Shown piece after piece: positions 7,677-17,136 of a stretch of DNA of 64,000 bases. The stretch is from Candidatus Opimibacter iunctus (GTDB taxonomy: Bacteria > Bacteroidota > Bacteroidia > Chitinophagales > Saprospiraceae), in contig JADJVH010000016.1 in assembly GCA_016716665.1 (NCBI GenBank), forward strand, positions 1 through 64,000. The letters are read 5' to 3'. Under the pieces are notes generated by a model. It did no database searches. It saw only the letters and a list, made by a program, of their open reading frames with translations, and was not told the origin of the DNA. Position numbers and translations under genes: made by a program. Within the stretch, counting starts at the first letter, position 1. Each line of letters starts with the position of its first letter.

Positions 7677-9561
7677 TTACTGCTCTATAGCCTCTGCCTC
7701 GTGCACGATAGTATCCTGAGCCGCATCAATTTCAAAGCGGAGATTGCCGATGATAAACTCCTGGCGCTCCTGGGTATTCTTGCCCATGTAGTATTCGAGG
7801 ATATCATCGATGCTGGTGTTGTCTTGGATAAGGACAGGCTCGAGATGGATCTTTTCACCGATGAAGGCGCCAAATTCATCCGGAGATATTTCACCGAGAC
7901 CTTTGAAGCGGTGTAATCTCAGGCTTGCCACGCAATTTCTTCATGGCTTCCTGCTTTTCCTTTTCGTTGTAGCAATAGAAGGTCTGCTGCTTGTCACGCA
8001 CCCTGAAGAGTGGTGTCTCAAGGATAAACAAGTGATTCTCCCTGACGAGGTCAGGAAAAAACTGGAGGAAAAAGGTGAGCAACAATAATCGAATGTGCAT
8101 GCCATCCACGTCAGCATCCGTAGCAATGATCACACGGTTGTAACGGAGGTCTTCGAGGCCGTCTTCGATATTGAGGGCATGTTGCAGCAGGTTGAACTCT
8201 TCATTCTGGTACACGACTTTCTTAGTCATGCCATAGCAGTTGAGCGGCTTACCCCTCAATGAAAATACTGCCTGGGATTGCACATCACGTGCCTTGGTCA
8301 GTGAACCCGAAGCGGAGTCTCCCTCTGTGATAAAGATGGAACTTCTGTCCTTGAGTTCATTGTCCACCTTGGTATTGTCATTGTAGTGGATGCGGCAGTC
8401 GCGCAACTTCTTATTATGAAGGTTGGCTGATTTCGCACGCTGGTTGGCGAGCTTCTTGATGCCTGCGATTTCTTTGCGCTCCCGCTCTGACTGCTGGATC
8501 CGCTTGAGGAGTTCTTTCGCGACATCAGGATGCTTGTGGAGAAAGTTATCTAACTGCTGCGTGAGGAAGTCATTGACAAATGAACGGACCGTAGGCCCAT
8601 CGGGTGCGATGTTGTTCGAACCGAGTTTGGTCTTGGTCTGTGATTCAAACACCGGCTCTTCGACACGTACACTGATGGCACCAATGATCGATGCGCGTAT
8701 ATCTTTCGGATCAAAGCTTTTGTTGAAATGATCGCGTAGAGTCTTTACAATAGCCTCTTTAAATGCGTTGAGGTGCGTACCTCCCTGCGTAGTATGTTGT
8801 CCATTGACGAAGGAGTAATACTGCTCACCATAATGCTGGCCATGGGTGAGTGCGATTTCGATATCCTCGCCTTTGAGATGGATGATCGGATAGCGTACTT
8901 CTTCACCTGATGTCTTGCGGTTGAGCAGGTCGAGCAGTCCGTCTTTGGAATGAAAGATTTTGTTGTTATACTTAATCTTCAGCCCTGCATTGAGCCACGC
9001 ATAATTCCATAGCTGCTGCTCGATAAATTCGTCGCGGAATTCATATTCCTTAAAGATGGTTTCATCAGGAACAAAGGAGAGGATGGTGCCTTGTTCTTCG
9101 TCCGACTTGATGATCTTTGATTCTGACTTGATCTCTCCCTGGTGGAAGGTGGCTTCCTTGGATTTGCCTTCGCGGATGGCGCGTACCAGGAAATAATCGG
9201 AGAGGGCATTGACGGCCTTGGTACCTACCCCATTGAGTCCGACCGATTTCTTAAAAGCTTTTGAGTCATACTTACCCCCGGTATTGATCTTGGAGACGCA
9301 TTCCACCACTTTGCCGAGTGGAATCCTCCGGCCATAGTCGCGCACAGTGACTTTATTGCCCTTGATCTCCACATCGATTTGCTTGCCGTAGCCCATGACA
9401 TACTCATCGATCGAGTTGTCGATGACCTCCTTGAGCAGCACGTAAATCCCGTCGTCAGGGGTCGATCCATCCCCCAGCTTGCCGATATACATACCCGGAC
9501 GCATCCGGATGTGCTCTTTCCAGTCAAGGGTGAGGATATTCTCTTCGGTATATTGGTTCAT
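7677..9561 (-). pseudogene. parE: DNA topoisomerase IV subunit B, interrupted by a one-base insertion
   Basis: ParE is the ATPase subunit of the enzyme that decatenates daughter chromosomes. The start at 9561 gives MNQYTEENILTLDWKEHIR. Further motifs are the GHKL ATPase segment EVIDNSIDEYVMG, the ATP-lid GLNGVGTKAVNAL, the TOPRIM start ITEGDSASG and TDADVDGMHIR. YTEEN and RPGMYIGKLGDGS distinguish ParE from GyrB. Near base 7912 the minus strand reads ATT ACA C CGC TTC AAA: one extra C shifts the frame, so one ORF ends at about 7891 while RFKGLGEISPDEFG continues in another frame to the stop at 7677. Removing one base gives a normal protein of about 627 residues. Since parE is essential, an assembly error is most likely. 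Also odd: the ATP-binding DYGRGIP motif reads DYGRRIP. parC is not in the window. Confidence 0.9.
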
Positions 9562-9786
9562 ATGCTGTATTGTAAAAAGCAAAGATATAATTGAAAAGCT
9601 GAATATGAGCAGAACAGTAGGCTAAGTCCTTTGAAACCAGATCCAAATACTATTGAACAGCAAATAGATTGGAATGGTCACAGTAATGTGATTTATTCGA
9701 AAAATTTAAATATTTAGGTATATTGACAGGGCATCTCCTACATAGAAATAACAAATGATAAATCTTCCTTGCATTCCACAGCTTCA

Positions 9787-12700
9787 ATGGCAATGAAGCG
9801 TATAATCACGTATGCGGTGATGATCATGGTGATCGCCACTCCCCTTACAGGTCAAAATCTGGTTCCAAATCCAAGTTTTGAAAACTTCACAACCTGTCCC
9901 CCGAACTACAACATGGGTGGTCCATTGGAATGTCCTCCGTGGTTTCGCGCTACGGGTGGCACAAGCGATTATTTTAACGCATGCCACACTACCGGTATGG
10001 TTGGTGTACCCAACAATGTATTTGGAGTACAACCGGCCCATACGGGAGATGCCTATGCCGGTAGTCTGCATTTTTGGCAATTCGTATCAAATTATCGTGA
10101 ATACCTGGAAGTTCCTTTATCGTCCCCTATGACGGCAGGTACCACTTATATAGTAAGCCTTTGGTATAGTCTTAGCAGTTATTCCTGCTCCAATGACCGA
10201 CTAGGCATTTACTTAAGCGGCTCTTCTGTCGTTGATTATTCAACTATTGGCCCACTTAACCTGAGTCCGCAACTTGAATTAAATACTGGCTTGATCCAGG
10301 ACAATGACTGGCATCTCTTCACTAATTGCTATGTCGCCTCCGGAGGTGAACAGTTTATCACGATTGGAAATTTCTATCCTGACAATCAAACTATGATAGG
10401 CACTGGTTGTCCTCTGATCCTTGGGAATATTGCATCTTATATTTACATCGATGACGTTTCAGTTGAAGCTGCAATACCTCCTGAACCAATAGAACTTGGT
10501 GCCGCGGATCAGGTGCTTTGCCCGGGTGACGTCATTAATTACAACTTTGATCCCACGCTCGGTGAATACTTGTGGCAAGATGGCAGTACATCTCCTATGT
10601 ATCAGATCAATGCACCCAGCGCATATTCAGTCACCCTTACAGCAAATTGCCTTAGTGTTGAAGACGAGGTCAATGTAACCTCCCTTGAGCCACCTGATCC
10701 AGTCGATCTCGGCCCGGATATATCCCTTTGCCCATCAGATGAACTCGAGATCAATCTGGATCCCACACTTGGAAATTTCCTTTGGCAGGATGGATCTACA
10801 AATTCATCTTATACCATCACATGGCAAGGAAATTATGCATTGACTATCAGCAATGCATGTGGTGAAGTCTCTGATGACATAAATGTGTCGTTTTATGAGT
10901 ATCCAACTGTTGATTTCGCTCAGGATACGATCTCTGCTTGTGCCGGCGATATCATTACCTTCAATTTTGATCCTGCCATTGGGGATTATTTCTGGCAGGA
11001 TGGCCAGGAGGGCTCTGTATACGATGTGTCACTGCCTGGAATATATGCTGTCACAGTATCTAATCCTTGTGGGAGTGACTATGATGCAGTTGTGGTAGAT
11101 TTCACTGATGCCCCTGTACTCAATTTGGGGCCTGACATCACTATTTGTTCGGGGCAGGTCCCATACACGATCGATCTGACAGCCAATGCAAATGCGGAAT
11201 CCTATCAATGGTCAGATGGTAGCCAAGGTCCTTCTCTAAACATCCTCACATCTGGATATTACAGTGTGACTGTTTCCAACAGCTGCTTCCAGGTTACAGA
11301 CAGCATAAGCATTACTATCGCGGATGGCAATTTAACTGTAAACTTACCTACCGATACGATTGTATGTCCGGGTGATACCATAAGCATCAGTCCGGGAAAT
11401 ATCACGGGCATCTACCTTTGGCAAGATGGTACTTCCGGTCAATCATTGGCCATCACGCAGAATGGCACATATAGTCTGACGGTTACAAATGCCTGCGGTT
11501 CCGCCAGTGATTCGATAAATATAGTCTTTGATGATCAATTACCTTTCCCCGACCTCGGACCTGATATCAGCCTATGTCCAGGCGAACAAATCACCATGTA
11601 TGCAGGGGTAACAGGGGTATCTTACTTATGGCAGGATGGCAGTTCACAAGATAGCCTGGTCGTCACGACGCCGGGAAATGTCATCCTCACCATTTACAAT
11701 GATTGTGCTTCCCGTTCTGATACAGCAGCGATTATGTTCAACTCAAATCCACCGGTAGCTAACCTTCCTTCGCAGCTCAACCTTTGTGATGGGGATTCAG
11801 TCTTCATTGCAACTGTTGTAGCCGGCGCAACCTATTCGTGGAATACAGGTGCTGTAACGCCTTCAATCTATGCACATTCCGCGGGACAGTATATACTCAC
11901 CATCACTAATTCATGCGGCACAGATACCGATACTACTGACGTGATTTATCTAGGGACCAGTCCTGCGCTTGATCTGGGTATTGATCAATCTATATGCCCT
12001 GGCGATACGATAACATTCAGTCCAGGCATTAACGGGAGCTATCTCTGGCAGGATGGGACTTCCACTCCGTCATATACATCAACCTCTGCTGATACAATAT
12101 ACCTCATGCTATCTAACGCATGTGGTGCGTCCAGTGACACCGTGATAGTATCGCAATTGCCCGAAATACCAATACTTGACCTGGGGTTAGACTTTCCCAT
12201 TTGCACAGGAGATACAATTGTCCTGGAGCCTGGTATACCTGGCGTTGGATATCTATGGCAGGATGGTAGCAATGGTACATCGTATGAAGTGAGTTCCGGT
12301 GGAGTGATTATCCTCACGATTTCGAATTTGTGTGGATTGGCCAATGACACTGTAGTTGTAAGTGAATACAGCAATATGCTTTCATTAGACCTGGGCCCGG
12401 ATATCATAGCCTGTGAAGGGGAATCTGTTACACTGCGCCCGGGCATACCCGGTGTGATGTATCTCTGGCAGGATGGGAGTACCGGGAATGAATTTGTTAC
12501 GACATCCTCTTCAGAAGTTATACTTTCCATCAGCAACTCATGTGCTACCTCAGGTGATACTGTTTCCATCTTGATTGAGGGGATCGCTCCATTCATAAAT
12601 CTTGGATCCGATACAGTTTTGTGCCGGGGAGATACATTACCCTTCCTGATTGATACGGCAGGTGTGATGATTCGATGGCAAGATGGCAATGTAGATCCTG

Positions 12701-13518
12701 AACGATTGATATCGGATGCCGGTATTTACACTGTGACGTTGTCCAACGCATGTGGTGAAATGACTGATACGCTTGTGATTCAGCAGCTTGAATTGCCACT
12801 CCCTTTTGACCTCGGAACTGATCAGATCCTTTGTCCTGACGAGGTCATCACATTAGACGCACCGGCTGTAACTGCGGGCAATGCATTGAAATGGAGTTCA
12901 GGCAGCACTTCTCCTTCCATCGATATTGATGACGCAGGGACGTATGTATTAACTGCCTATAATGCCTGTGGTGCTGAAACAGATTCTATCACTATTTGGA
13001 TAGACACCTCCACCCTTAAATATACCGGCCCCGTTCATTTCACATACTGCAATGGGGATCACCTGATACTAAGTGTTGACCAAATAACAACAGCCGAATA
13101 CCTATGGGATGACGGTTCAAGAACACCTCAACGCATAGTCACAAGTGCCGGAAGCTATCTTGCTACTATCACTTCTGCCTGTGACCAACTCGTAGAAGAA
13201 TTTATTGTGGATGAGGGCGACTGCGAAGATTTGGCTTCTTTCATTCCAAATATCTTCTCACCAAATGGTGATGGCATCAATGATGTCTTCACTATCAGCA
13301 TGCATGACAGTGAATCATTTTCATTTGAGATATGGATATATGACCGTTGGGGTAATACAGTCTTCCATTCCATGGAGCCGGATTTTGAATGGAAGGGCGA
13401 TTTCAATGGAAGACAACTTGCTCCGGGTGTATATGCCTACCTGATAAAAACTGAAAGGCAGGACAACTCAGTTGTCGTCAGTAAAAAACTGAAAGGAGAT
13501 ATAACACTTGTGAAATAA
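9787..13518 (+). CDS. Giant T9SS type B (gliding-motility C-terminal) protein with 13 Ig-like repeats
   Basis: The protein has about 1243 residues. The start at 9787 (MAMKRIITYAVMIMV) gives a signal peptide ending near TPLTGQ; the frame opens further upstream only with TTG. An N-terminal domain of about 220 residues begins NLVPNPSFENFTTCP and resembles jelly-roll carbohydrate-binding domains. Thirteen repeats of about 70 residues follow, each with LG.D..LCPGD, then LWQDGS and a second Cys in SNACG. The paired Cys suggest one disulfide per repeat. The C-terminus (FIPNIFSPNGDGINDVF, IYDRWGNTVF, PGVYAYLIK) is the CHU_C domain that directs T9SS export and surface attachment. The likely role is adhesion or gliding, by analogy with SprB-type proteins. 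The stop abuts the stop of the convergent next gene. Two larger paralogues lie at 21252-29353. Confidence 0.9.
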   Translation: MAMKRIITYAVMIMVIATPLTGQNLVPNPSFENFTTCPPNYNMGGPLECPPWFRATGGTSDYFNACHTTGMVGVPNNVFGVQPAHTGDAYAGSLHFWQFVSNYREYLEVPLSSPMTAGTTYIVSLWYSLSSYSCSNDRLGIYLSGSSVVDYSTIGPLNLSPQLELNTGLIQDNDWHLFTNCYVASGGEQFITIGNFYPDNQTMIGTGCPLILGNIASYIYIDDVSVEAAIPPEPIELGAADQVLCPGDVINYNFDPTLGEYLWQDGSTSPMYQINAPSAYSVTLTANCLSVEDEVNVTSLEPPDPVDLGPDISLCPSDELEINLDPTLGNFLWQDGSTNSSYTITWQGNYALTISNACGEVSDDINVSFYEYPTVDFAQDTISACAGDIITFNFDPAIGDYFWQDGQEGSVYDVSLPGIYAVTVSNPCGSDYDAVVVDFTDAPVLNLGPDITICSGQVPYTIDLTANANAESYQWSDGSQGPSLNILTSGYYSVTVSNSCFQVTDSISITIADGNLTVNLPTDTIVCPGDTISISPGNITGIYLWQDGTSGQSLAITQNGTYSLTVTNACGSASDSINIVFDDQLPFPDLGPDISLCPGEQITMYAGVTGVSYLWQDGSSQDSLVVTTPGNVILTIYNDCASRSDTAAIMFNSNPPVANLPSQLNLCDGDSVFIATVVAGATYSWNTGAVTPSIYAHSAGQYILTITNSCGTDTDTTDVIYLGTSPALDLGIDQSICPGDTITFSPGINGSYLWQDGTSTPSYTSTSADTIYLMLSNACGASSDTVIVSQLPEIPILDLGLDFPICTGDTIVLEPGIPGVGYLWQDGSNGTSYEVSSGGVIILTISNLCGLANDTVVVSEYSNMLSLDLGPDIIACEGESVTLRPGIPGVMYLWQDGSTGNEFVTTSSSEVILSISNSCATSGDTVSILIEGIAPFINLGSDTVLCRGDTLPFLIDTAGVMIRWQDGNVDPERLISDAGIYTVTLSNACGEMTDTLVIQQLELPLPFDLGTDQILCPDEVITLDAPAVTAGNALKWSSGSTSPSIDIDDAGTYVLTAYNACGAETDSITIWIDTSTLKYTGPVHFTYCNGDHLILSVDQITTAEYLWDDGSRTPQRIVTSAGSYLATITSACDQLVEEFIVDEGDCEDLASFIPNIFSPNGDGINDVFTISMHDSESFSFEIWIYDRWGNTVFHSMEPDFEWKGDFNGRQLAPGVYAYLIKTERQDNSVVVSKKLKGDITLVK

Positions 13519-14013
13519 TCAATTATTCCTCGCGGTCTCAGGCGTAGTCCTGTGGAAGAAGGTCGGGAAAGATGCGCCTGAACTGTGCTGGAAACCGTTG
13601 GTATATGTTTCTGTGAAACGATATTGACGGACAAAATTCTTGAAGAAAGCGACCAACTGATCCTGAGGGATATTGCGGCTATTGGGTTTTGGGTAAAAGG
13701 CGAGATTGGAGATCGTACCATCGGCATTGAAGTAGACATTGAGCCACAACTTCACACCCTTGATATCAAATTTAGCATCTGCTGCAAAATCCTCGATATC
13801 CATCAGCAATTCGCTCCAGCCTTTAAAGGCATTATCGATGTTGTTGTTATACACAGAAAGGAAAACTTCCGGATGTTGCTGGGACAAGCTGAGGTAATAG
13901 TCCTCGTATTCCCCAATGAGGAATACCTCAGGAAGACCTGGGGTCTGGACATGCGGCTGGGCGTGAGCGCTGTCCAATAGTAGGATGAGTGTTATGCTTA
14001 ATAGATACTTCAA
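13519..14013 (-). CDS. Small secreted protein of unknown function
   Basis: This 164-residue protein has a clear signal peptide, MKYLLSITLILLLDSAHAQ. The mature part contains WLNVYFNADGTISNLAFYPK followed by FVRQYRFTETYTNGFQHSSG. The pattern of a strand with NADG and a downstream aromatic strand recalls TonB-C-like or energy-transducer C-terminal folds, but this is weak. It ends exactly next to the stop of the giant T9SS protein on the opposite strand, with no room for a separate terminator. No operon partner is visible. I do not recognise the family. Confidence 0.75.
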   Translation of the reverse strand: MKYLLSITLILLLDSAHAQPHVQTPGLPEVFLIGEYEDYYLSLSQQHPEVFLSVYNNNIDNAFKGWSELLMDIEDFAADAKFDIKGVKLWLNVYFNADGTISNLAFYPKPNSRNIPQDQLVAFFKNFVRQYRFTETYTNGFQHSSGASFPTFFHRTTPETARNN

Positions 14014-14194
14014 GGTTCGCAGCTCTAAAACCTAATGATCTGTATAATACTTCGAATATATAAAAGATATTGTATATCAGTCTTTACAAAGGACGTTTAG
14101 GTTAAATTTATACGACCTTTCCCTTTGGGCTAAGGAATATCCAGGGAGCTTTCAGCGGCAACCCGGGCCAATAACCCAAATAATATTAAAGTTA

Positions 14195-14734
14195 ATGATA
14201 ATAGATATTGTACTGGTTCTCTTTGCTATAGGTGGCTTTTACCTGGGATATACGAAAGGTATCGTCAGGACCCTGATCATGGTGGCGGCCTATACCGCAG
14301 CCGTGATGCTCACCCTGAAAATTTCTCCCTGGCTGATGGATTTTCTAACCTCCACGGTCAAAATGGGAAAAGTTTTCGCCCTGATTTTTGGCACGATTGC
14401 CATCCTGGTACTCCTCATATTCCTGATTCACTGGGCAGCCAGGCACATCGATGCTTCTTTCAAGAAAGGAAAACTCACCGGCTGGGATAAAATACTGGGC
14501 GGCATTATCATGTTATGCGTAGGCATCATTTTCTACAGCATGGTGCTATGGCCACTCAATCAATTTAACATGGTGGGCGAAAAATCAAAAACATCCAGCC
14601 TCTCCTATACCACCATGGAAGCCATACCGATGAAAGCAAAGTCACTTGCTGAGAAATCCAGGCCGCTGTTTAGTAGCTTCTGGCAACTGATGGAAGAGAC
14701 CATCCAGGAAACCAGTGCTAAAGAAAAACAATAA
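14195..14734 (+). CDS. cvpA: CvpA family membrane protein
   Basis: This 179-residue protein starts MIIDIVLVLFAIGGFYLGYT and continues GIVRTLIMVAAYTAAVML. Four hydrophobic segments are followed by a soluble Lys/Ser-rich tail, the CvpA (colicin V production) architecture. In Bacteroidota these proteins are annotated from homology to E. coli CvpA, which is needed for colicin V export and envelope homeostasis; the exact role is unknown. The RHIDASFKKGKLTGWDKILGG segment between helices 3 and 4 is a typical conserved patch of the family. The ECF sigma factor begins 23 bp downstream on the same strand. Confidence 0.85.
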   Translation: MIIDIVLVLFAIGGFYLGYTKGIVRTLIMVAAYTAAVMLTLKISPWLMDFLTSTVKMGKVFALIFGTIAILVLLIFLIHWAARHIDASFKKGKLTGWDKILGGIIMLCVGIIFYSMVLWPLNQFNMVGEKSKTSSLSYTTMEAIPMKAKSLAEKSRPLFSSFWQLMEETIQETSAKEKQ

Positions 14735-14757
14735 AGCAATCTCCAGCCAACACACTA

Positions 14758-15345
14758 TTGAAGAATCAAGAAGTACCGGATAAAATACTGATCGAACGCT
14801 TCCGCACCGGAAGTGACCGTGAGGCATTGGGTACTTTGTTTCTCCGATATATGGAGTTGGTCTATGGTGTTTGCCTCAAGTACCTCGGGCAACCGGAAGC
14901 GGCGCAGGATGCGGTCATGGATATCTATGAGCATCTCAACCGCAAGTTGCCAGGCCATGAGGTAGACAATTTCAGTGGCTGGCTCTACATGGTCAGTAAA
15001 AACCACTGTCTGCAACACCTACGTAAGAAAAGCAACCTCTTAACAGTCTCCCTGGACGATCCGGTTATGCAAAACGGGCAGGAAGCGCATCAGGAAGATG
15101 AAGAATTTGACCTCATTGTCTCAGAGGATATCGCGGATCAGTTGCATCATTGTATTGAGCTACTGCCGGAGAAGCAACAGTTGTGCATCAGGATGTTTTA
15201 TTTTGAAAAGAAATCCTATGCTGAGATCTGCGAGATAACTCAACAACCTATGGACCTTGTGAGATCGAATATTCAGAATGGGAGGAGGAACCTGAAAAAG
15301 TGTATACAAACCAAACAACGCCTTGGATCAGGAACAGACATATAA
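14758..15345 (+). CDS. ECF-type RNA polymerase sigma factor
   Basis: The protein has 195 residues and starts at a TTG codon (MKNQEVPDKILIERFRTGSD). Region 2 is visible as LGTLFLRYMELVYGVCLKYL...DAVMDIYEHL followed by FSGWLYMVSKNHCLQHLRKK. Region 4 is LPEKQQLCIRMFYFEKKSYAEI, followed by a helix-turn-helix ending in RSNIQNGRRNLKKCI. The order matches group 4 (ECF) sigma-70 factors. The next gene overlaps by 23 bases and encodes a membrane protein with a short cytosolic N-terminus, the usual layout of a sigma / anti-sigma pair. It therefore probably responds to an envelope signal; its target promoters are unknown. Confidence 0.9.
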   Translation: MKNQEVPDKILIERFRTGSDREALGTLFLRYMELVYGVCLKYLGQPEAAQDAVMDIYEHLNRKLPGHEVDNFSGWLYMVSKNHCLQHLRKKSNLLTVSLDDPVMQNGQEAHQEDEEFDLIVSEDIADQLHHCIELLPEKQQLCIRMFYFEKKSYAEICEITQQPMDLVRSNIQNGRRNLKKCIQTKQRLGSGTDI

Positions 15346-16627
15346 GTGGATACAGGAGCGGCTGCGTCAACTGAACTCGGGTACCTTATCTGAGGCTGAC
15401 CGCCTGCGCCTGGTGGAAATCGCCAGGGAGGATCCTTTTGTGGCTGACGCATTGGAAGGTTTCGATGCGCATCCTGATATCGCGCATGCTCAACATCTCG
15501 ATGCCCTTGCAAAAAAAATCAAGCCGGCACCGCGATTGAGAAGGCGTTGGCTAATTCCCAATCTAACGGTCACCGCAGTCGCAGCGAGTGTGTTGCTTAT
15601 CGTAGCCACCTACATGGTCATCACCCGAATTGAAAAGCCTGCTGATGAATCGGTCCTGGTGATGATCGCTCCGGATACCCTCACACAGGACAGCATGAAT
15701 GGTGCAGTGGCTATGGAACCCGATACAAAGGTGTCCTCTGCGGCAGATGAAAAAATTTATGCCACTGAAGGAACCGTTGAAAAAGAACGTGCAGACAAAC
15801 CTGTGCATACAGCTACCAAAGAAACGACTCCTCCTGCATCTGCCGATGCCACCACCGCAGCCAAGAAGCCTGCTGTAATTGCTGCAGATGCTGAAGTAGA
15901 ATCAAGTCCTGTAATAGCTGCTCCTGCCGCACCACCTGTCGCAGATGATCAGCCTGTGGCAGATGAAGACATTGCTGCTGAATCCAAAGTTGAACTGTCC
16001 CGGGCCAAACGTGATGAAGGCTACTATGCAAATCAGATGGATGCCTCGCTCATGATGAGCAGGGTGACCGGGCATGTGGTCGATGCTCAAAATGGTGAGC
16101 CCATCGCCAAGGCAAAACTCCTGGTGAGTTATTCCAACCAGGTATTCTATCCCGACATCCTCGGTAATTTTGAACTGTACCTTCCTGAACCGGAAGCGGT
16201 GATCCAGGCAGCCAGCGAGGGATACACGGAAAGCAATAAGGTCATCCACCAGGGTGAAGAAAATATATTAGTCAGCCTCGAGCCAGGCACTATTGCGCCA
16301 CCATTAAATGTGGCTGGCAGTGTTGCCAAAGGCCCCATCACTCCATCCAGGAATCCAGCGATTGAATCCTTTCTCAACATCCATCAATATATCACTACTT
16401 CCTCCACCTTTGAACTAACCACCGAGCCGACCGCTGCGCGTAGGAAAGTCACTGTTGAGTTTAAAGTAGGCCGTGATGGAAACCCAAAAAACATCACCGT
16501 CGTCGAATCATCCCGCGATAAGAATTACGATGGGGAAGCCGTACGATTGATTGAGAGCGGGCCGGACTGGGTATGTCCCGGTGGGGAATATCCGTGTGTG
16601 AGGAGGTATACTTTTTATTTTAGGTGA
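15323..16627 (+). CDS. Anti-sigma-like membrane protein with regulatory beta-domain and TonB C-terminal domain
   Basis: The protein has 434 residues, with a TTG start inside the sigma-factor gene. The first 70 residues are a cytosolic helical region (WIQERLRQLNSGTLSEADR). One transmembrane helix follows at about 76-98 (LTVTAVAASVLLIVATYMVI). Next comes an Ala/Pro/Thr-rich periplasmic linker of about 130 residues, then a carboxypeptidase-regulatory-like domain (VTGHVVDAQNGEPIAKAKLL, YPDILGNFELYLP). The C-terminus is TonB-C-like (VTVEFKVGRDGNPKNITVVE, DGEAVRLIESGPDWVCPGG). Overlap with the sigma gene and topology suggest it holds the sigma factor at the membrane and senses the periplasm. The domain set recurs in Bacteroidota proteins annotated as energy transducer TonB; its signal is unknown. 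Confidence 0.8.
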   Translation: MDQEQTYKWIQERLRQLNSGTLSEADRLRLVEIAREDPFVADALEGFDAHPDIAHAQHLDALAKKIKPAPRLRRRWLIPNLTVTAVAASVLLIVATYMVITRIEKPADESVLVMIAPDTLTQDSMNGAVAMEPDTKVSSAADEKIYATEGTVEKERADKPVHTATKETTPPASADATTAAKKPAVIAADAEVESSPVIAAPAAPPVADDQPVADEDIAAESKVELSRAKRDEGYYANQMDASLMMSRVTGHVVDAQNGEPIAKAKLLVSYSNQVFYPDILGNFELYLPEPEAVIQAASEGYTESNKVIHQGEENILVSLEPGTIAPPLNVAGSVAKGPITPSRNPAIESFLNIHQYITTSSTFELTTEPTAARRKVTVEFKVGRDGNPKNITVVESSRDKNYDGEAVRLIESGPDWVCPGGEYPCVRRYTFYFR

Positions 16628-17136
16628 TTGAGCTGCTATCAGCTATCAGTATTAGCTAGCCTCCAGCTATCAGAGGATGTGGGTGTGGGTGCGAGTTGTA
16701 TAATCGCTATTTGAAGTTTGCAACTTCAAATCAATATTTGAGGTATCATCTTATAGATGATCATCAAACCCCCTACCCCCTGAAAGGGGGACCTGATTTA
16801 TCTCTATCAATTCATTAAGTTATCAACTCCCCCTTTAGGACTGTCGTTTATTGACAAAATGGAATTGGCCAGTTTTTACATTTCCGCAGGAAATAAAAAC
16901 GCCGCTGGATGGAGTTCTCTCCGCCAGCAGGATAATACAAAACCAAGATTCCTTTTGATATTCATTCCGGGTATTCATTGGTTGGCGTATAGAACAATTC
17001 GGCTACGCTCAACAATTGAAATGTTGGCGTTGTATTTAATTTGTAATTCAACAATTGCAAATCTATGTCACACACCTACACACCCGCACCTCTTACTGTC
17101 TCACTGTCTTACAATTACCACAGAACTGATTTGGGA
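16628..17136. repeat. 509-bp intergenic region with several dispersed repeats
   Basis: No gene is supported. The start holds AGCTATCAG units (16630-16675). A 30-bp element at 16703-16732 is the exact inverse of 3546-3575. A hyphenated C-run/G-run element at about 16765-16850 (CCCCCTGAAAGGGGG, then inverted as CTCCCCCTTTAGG) is related to 29361-29465. Copies of the GTAAGACAGT family, reversed, occupy 17068-17116. The frame on the plus strand at 16859-17401 has no protein-like features and runs into the antisense of acylphosphatase. Confidence 0.6.

Noticed and set aside
7677..7931. Independent 84-residue gene before parE
   Set aside because: It encodes RFKGLGEISPDEFG and the usual ParE C-terminus; a fragment caused by the one-base insertion.
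12039..12689. Minus-strand frame of 216 codons inside the first giant T9SS gene
   Set aside because: Shadow of the repeat codons; shows the same 70-residue periodicity as the real frame.
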